A stretch of DNA of 64,000 nt from Pseudomonas sp. S06B 330 (lineage in GTDB: Bacteria > Pseudomonadota > Gammaproteobacteria > Pseudomonadales > Pseudomonadaceae): positions 2,848,501-2,912,500 of the forward strand of contig NZ_CP088149.1 of NCBI RefSeq assembly GCF_002845275.2. Direction: 5' to 3'. The notes under the pieces were generated by a model that saw nothing but the letters and a program-made list of their open reading frames with translations, was not told where the DNA came from and ran no database searches. The translations under genes and the position numbers were made by a program. Positions 63,133-64,000 of this stretch are shown piece after piece (the stretch's first letter is position 1; the number at the start of each line of letters is the position of its first letter).

Positions 63133-63684
63133 ATGGCCAGACACATCATCCACTTCACCGGCCCGATCAATTCATCCACCTGCGGCAACTTCATCACCAC
63201 CTGTTCGCGTGCTCAGCGCGAAGGTGCTGATGCATTGCAGATAAACATCGCCACCATGGGCGGCGAGTGCAGCTATGGCTTTACCTTGTACAACTTCCTG
63301 CGCGCATTGCCAGTTCCGGTGCATACCCACAACCTGGGCACGGTGGAATCGATGGGCAATATCCTGTTTCTGGCTGGCGAGCAGCGCACGGCCTGTGCGC
63401 ACAGCAAGTTCCTGTTTCACCCTTTTCATTGGACCTTGCACGGCTCGGTAGACCATGCCCGTATGGCCGAATATGCCATGAGCCTGGACTACGACCTGCG
63501 CCTGTATGCCGAGATTGTCGCCGAGCGCACCCAGGGGGCAGCAGAATCGCTGGACATACCCCGCTACCTGATGGCCTACCCACGCATCCTCACACCCCAA
63601 GAGGCGCTGCAGACCGGCATGATTCAGGCTATCGACGACGCCCCTATCGCCGCCGATGCCTGCCAATGGAGTGTGCATGCCTGA
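63133..63684 (+). CDS. ClpP/crotonase-fold serine protease-like protein
   Basis: A 183-residue protein; AGGAGG precedes the ATG. It has the ClpP-like fold and a serine in GTVESMGNILFLAG near residue 70, a histidine in FLFHPFHWTLHG near residue 96, and a polar residue later, so a Ser-His-Asp triad is plausible. It is shorter than housekeeping ClpP and lacks a propeptide and obvious ATPase-docking loop features. It stands alone, divergent from ybhP. Possibly an ATP-independent peptidase; the substrate is unknown. Confidence 0.75.
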   Translation: MARHIIHFTGPINSSTCGNFITTCSRAQREGADALQINIATMGGECSYGFTLYNFLRALPVPVHTHNLGTVESMGNILFLAGEQRTACAHSKFLFHPFHWTLHGSVDHARMAEYAMSLDYDLRLYAEIVAERTQGAAESLDIPRYLMAYPRILTPQEALQTGMIQAIDDAPIAADACQWSVHA

Positions 63685-63844
63685 TGCGGATCACCAGTCC
63701 ACGGCATAACTCAGCGCCAGGCGGCGGCCTTCGGCATGCGGGTAGGGCGCTGCGGCATCCGGCCGAAGTTGGAATGATGCAGATCCTGCAGCTAGGCTAC
63801 CTGATGTCTGTAAAGGCACATCTCATCACAGAGGAACACCGCTC

Positions 63845-64000
63845 ATGACACACAAACTTGTTCGAAACGCGTTTGTTATCGGTCTGTTGAGCACCGCCGG
63901 GGCGTTGGCGCATGCTGACCAGGCTGGTGGCAATGGCTGCGGCTGGGGCAACATGCTGTTCGAAGGCAAAAACGGCCTGTTCCCGCACCTGTTGGCGACA
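63845..64000 (+). CDS. DUF3015 protein (3' end outside window)
   Basis: The frame from the ATG at 63845, with AGAGGAAC just upstream, stays open to the window end. It starts with a signal peptide (cleavage near AHADQ, residue 24) and continues with GNGCGWGNMLFEGKNGLFPHLLA, the signature of DUF3015. Members are secreted or periplasmic, about 150-160 residues, and of unknown function. Only the first 52 residues are visible. The 160 bases before it hold no other recognised feature. Confidence 0.85.
   Translation, partial: MTHKLVRNAFVIGLLSTAGALAHADQAGGNGCGWGNMLFEGKNGLFPHLLAT

Overview
The window looks like chromosomal DNA of a Pseudomonas, probably of the P. putida/P. fluorescens type. The GC content is high, GTAGCCGC-type and GTGGGAGC-type REP sequences are present, a Ku plus three-domain LigD pair is encoded, and several genes (DUF3015, KGG protein, ybhP-clsB-ybhN) are typical of the genus. 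No rRNA or tRNA gene, CRISPR array or prophage was seen.

Region 1 (1-3250) is the end of an FtsX-type ABC permease gene coupled to an AttH/lipocalin-like lipoprotein, followed by a small DUF2628 membrane protein. Region 2 (3266-44253, plus 46182-49180) is a very large catabolic island. It holds an alpha/beta hydrolase, a nitronate-monooxygenase-like flavoprotein, seven acyl-CoA dehydrogenases (ACADs; two adjacent pairs) and an eighth fragment, and two enoyl-CoA hydratases. It also holds a private ETF pair, an aldehyde and a zinc alcohol dehydrogenase, three SCP-x-type thiolases, two paralogous SDR dehydrogenases, two MaoC hydratases, an acyl-CoA ligase, a thioesterase, a DUF2889 protein, an MFS transporter, DUF1302 and DUF1329 envelope proteins, a secreted beta-propeller-like protein and an AMACR-type racemase. 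Regulation is by one TetR protein and three giant MalT-like LuxR ATPases. Racemase, ACAD, MaoC hydratase, SDR and SCP-x thiolase are the same set of activities used in peroxisomes for 2-methyl-branched (isoprenoid or sterol side-chain) acyl-CoAs. I infer that the island imports and beta-oxidises a hydrophobic branched alcohol, aldehyde or acid. The substrate is not identifiable from sequence, and no ring-opening enzymes are present. Six translation starts in the island carry A-rich AANAANAA motifs like those bound by Hfq-Crc, so carbon catabolite repression is likely.

Region 3 (44254-46181) is a mobile and repeat zone with a complete IS3-family element, a hairpin, a REP pair and a CAACAG microsatellite. 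Other repeats are a 156-bp satellite (six full copies plus a partial one) at 19901-20936 and an IS-derived 91-bp MITE-like element whose end is also found beside a broken ACAD fragment.

Region 4 (49372-64000) looks like a stress, DNA-repair and specialised-metabolism block. It contains a KGG protein and a three-gene overlapping operon (haem-oxygenase-like diiron protein, PrmC-like methyltransferase, YbdK-like ligase), then Ku. On the minus strand lie LigD followed by an ACAD-like protein, a PIG-L deacetylase, a NodS-like methyltransferase and a GT2 glycosyltransferase with 4-base overlaps. The ybhP-clsB-ybhN operon, a ClpP-like protease and the start of a DUF3015 gene complete it.
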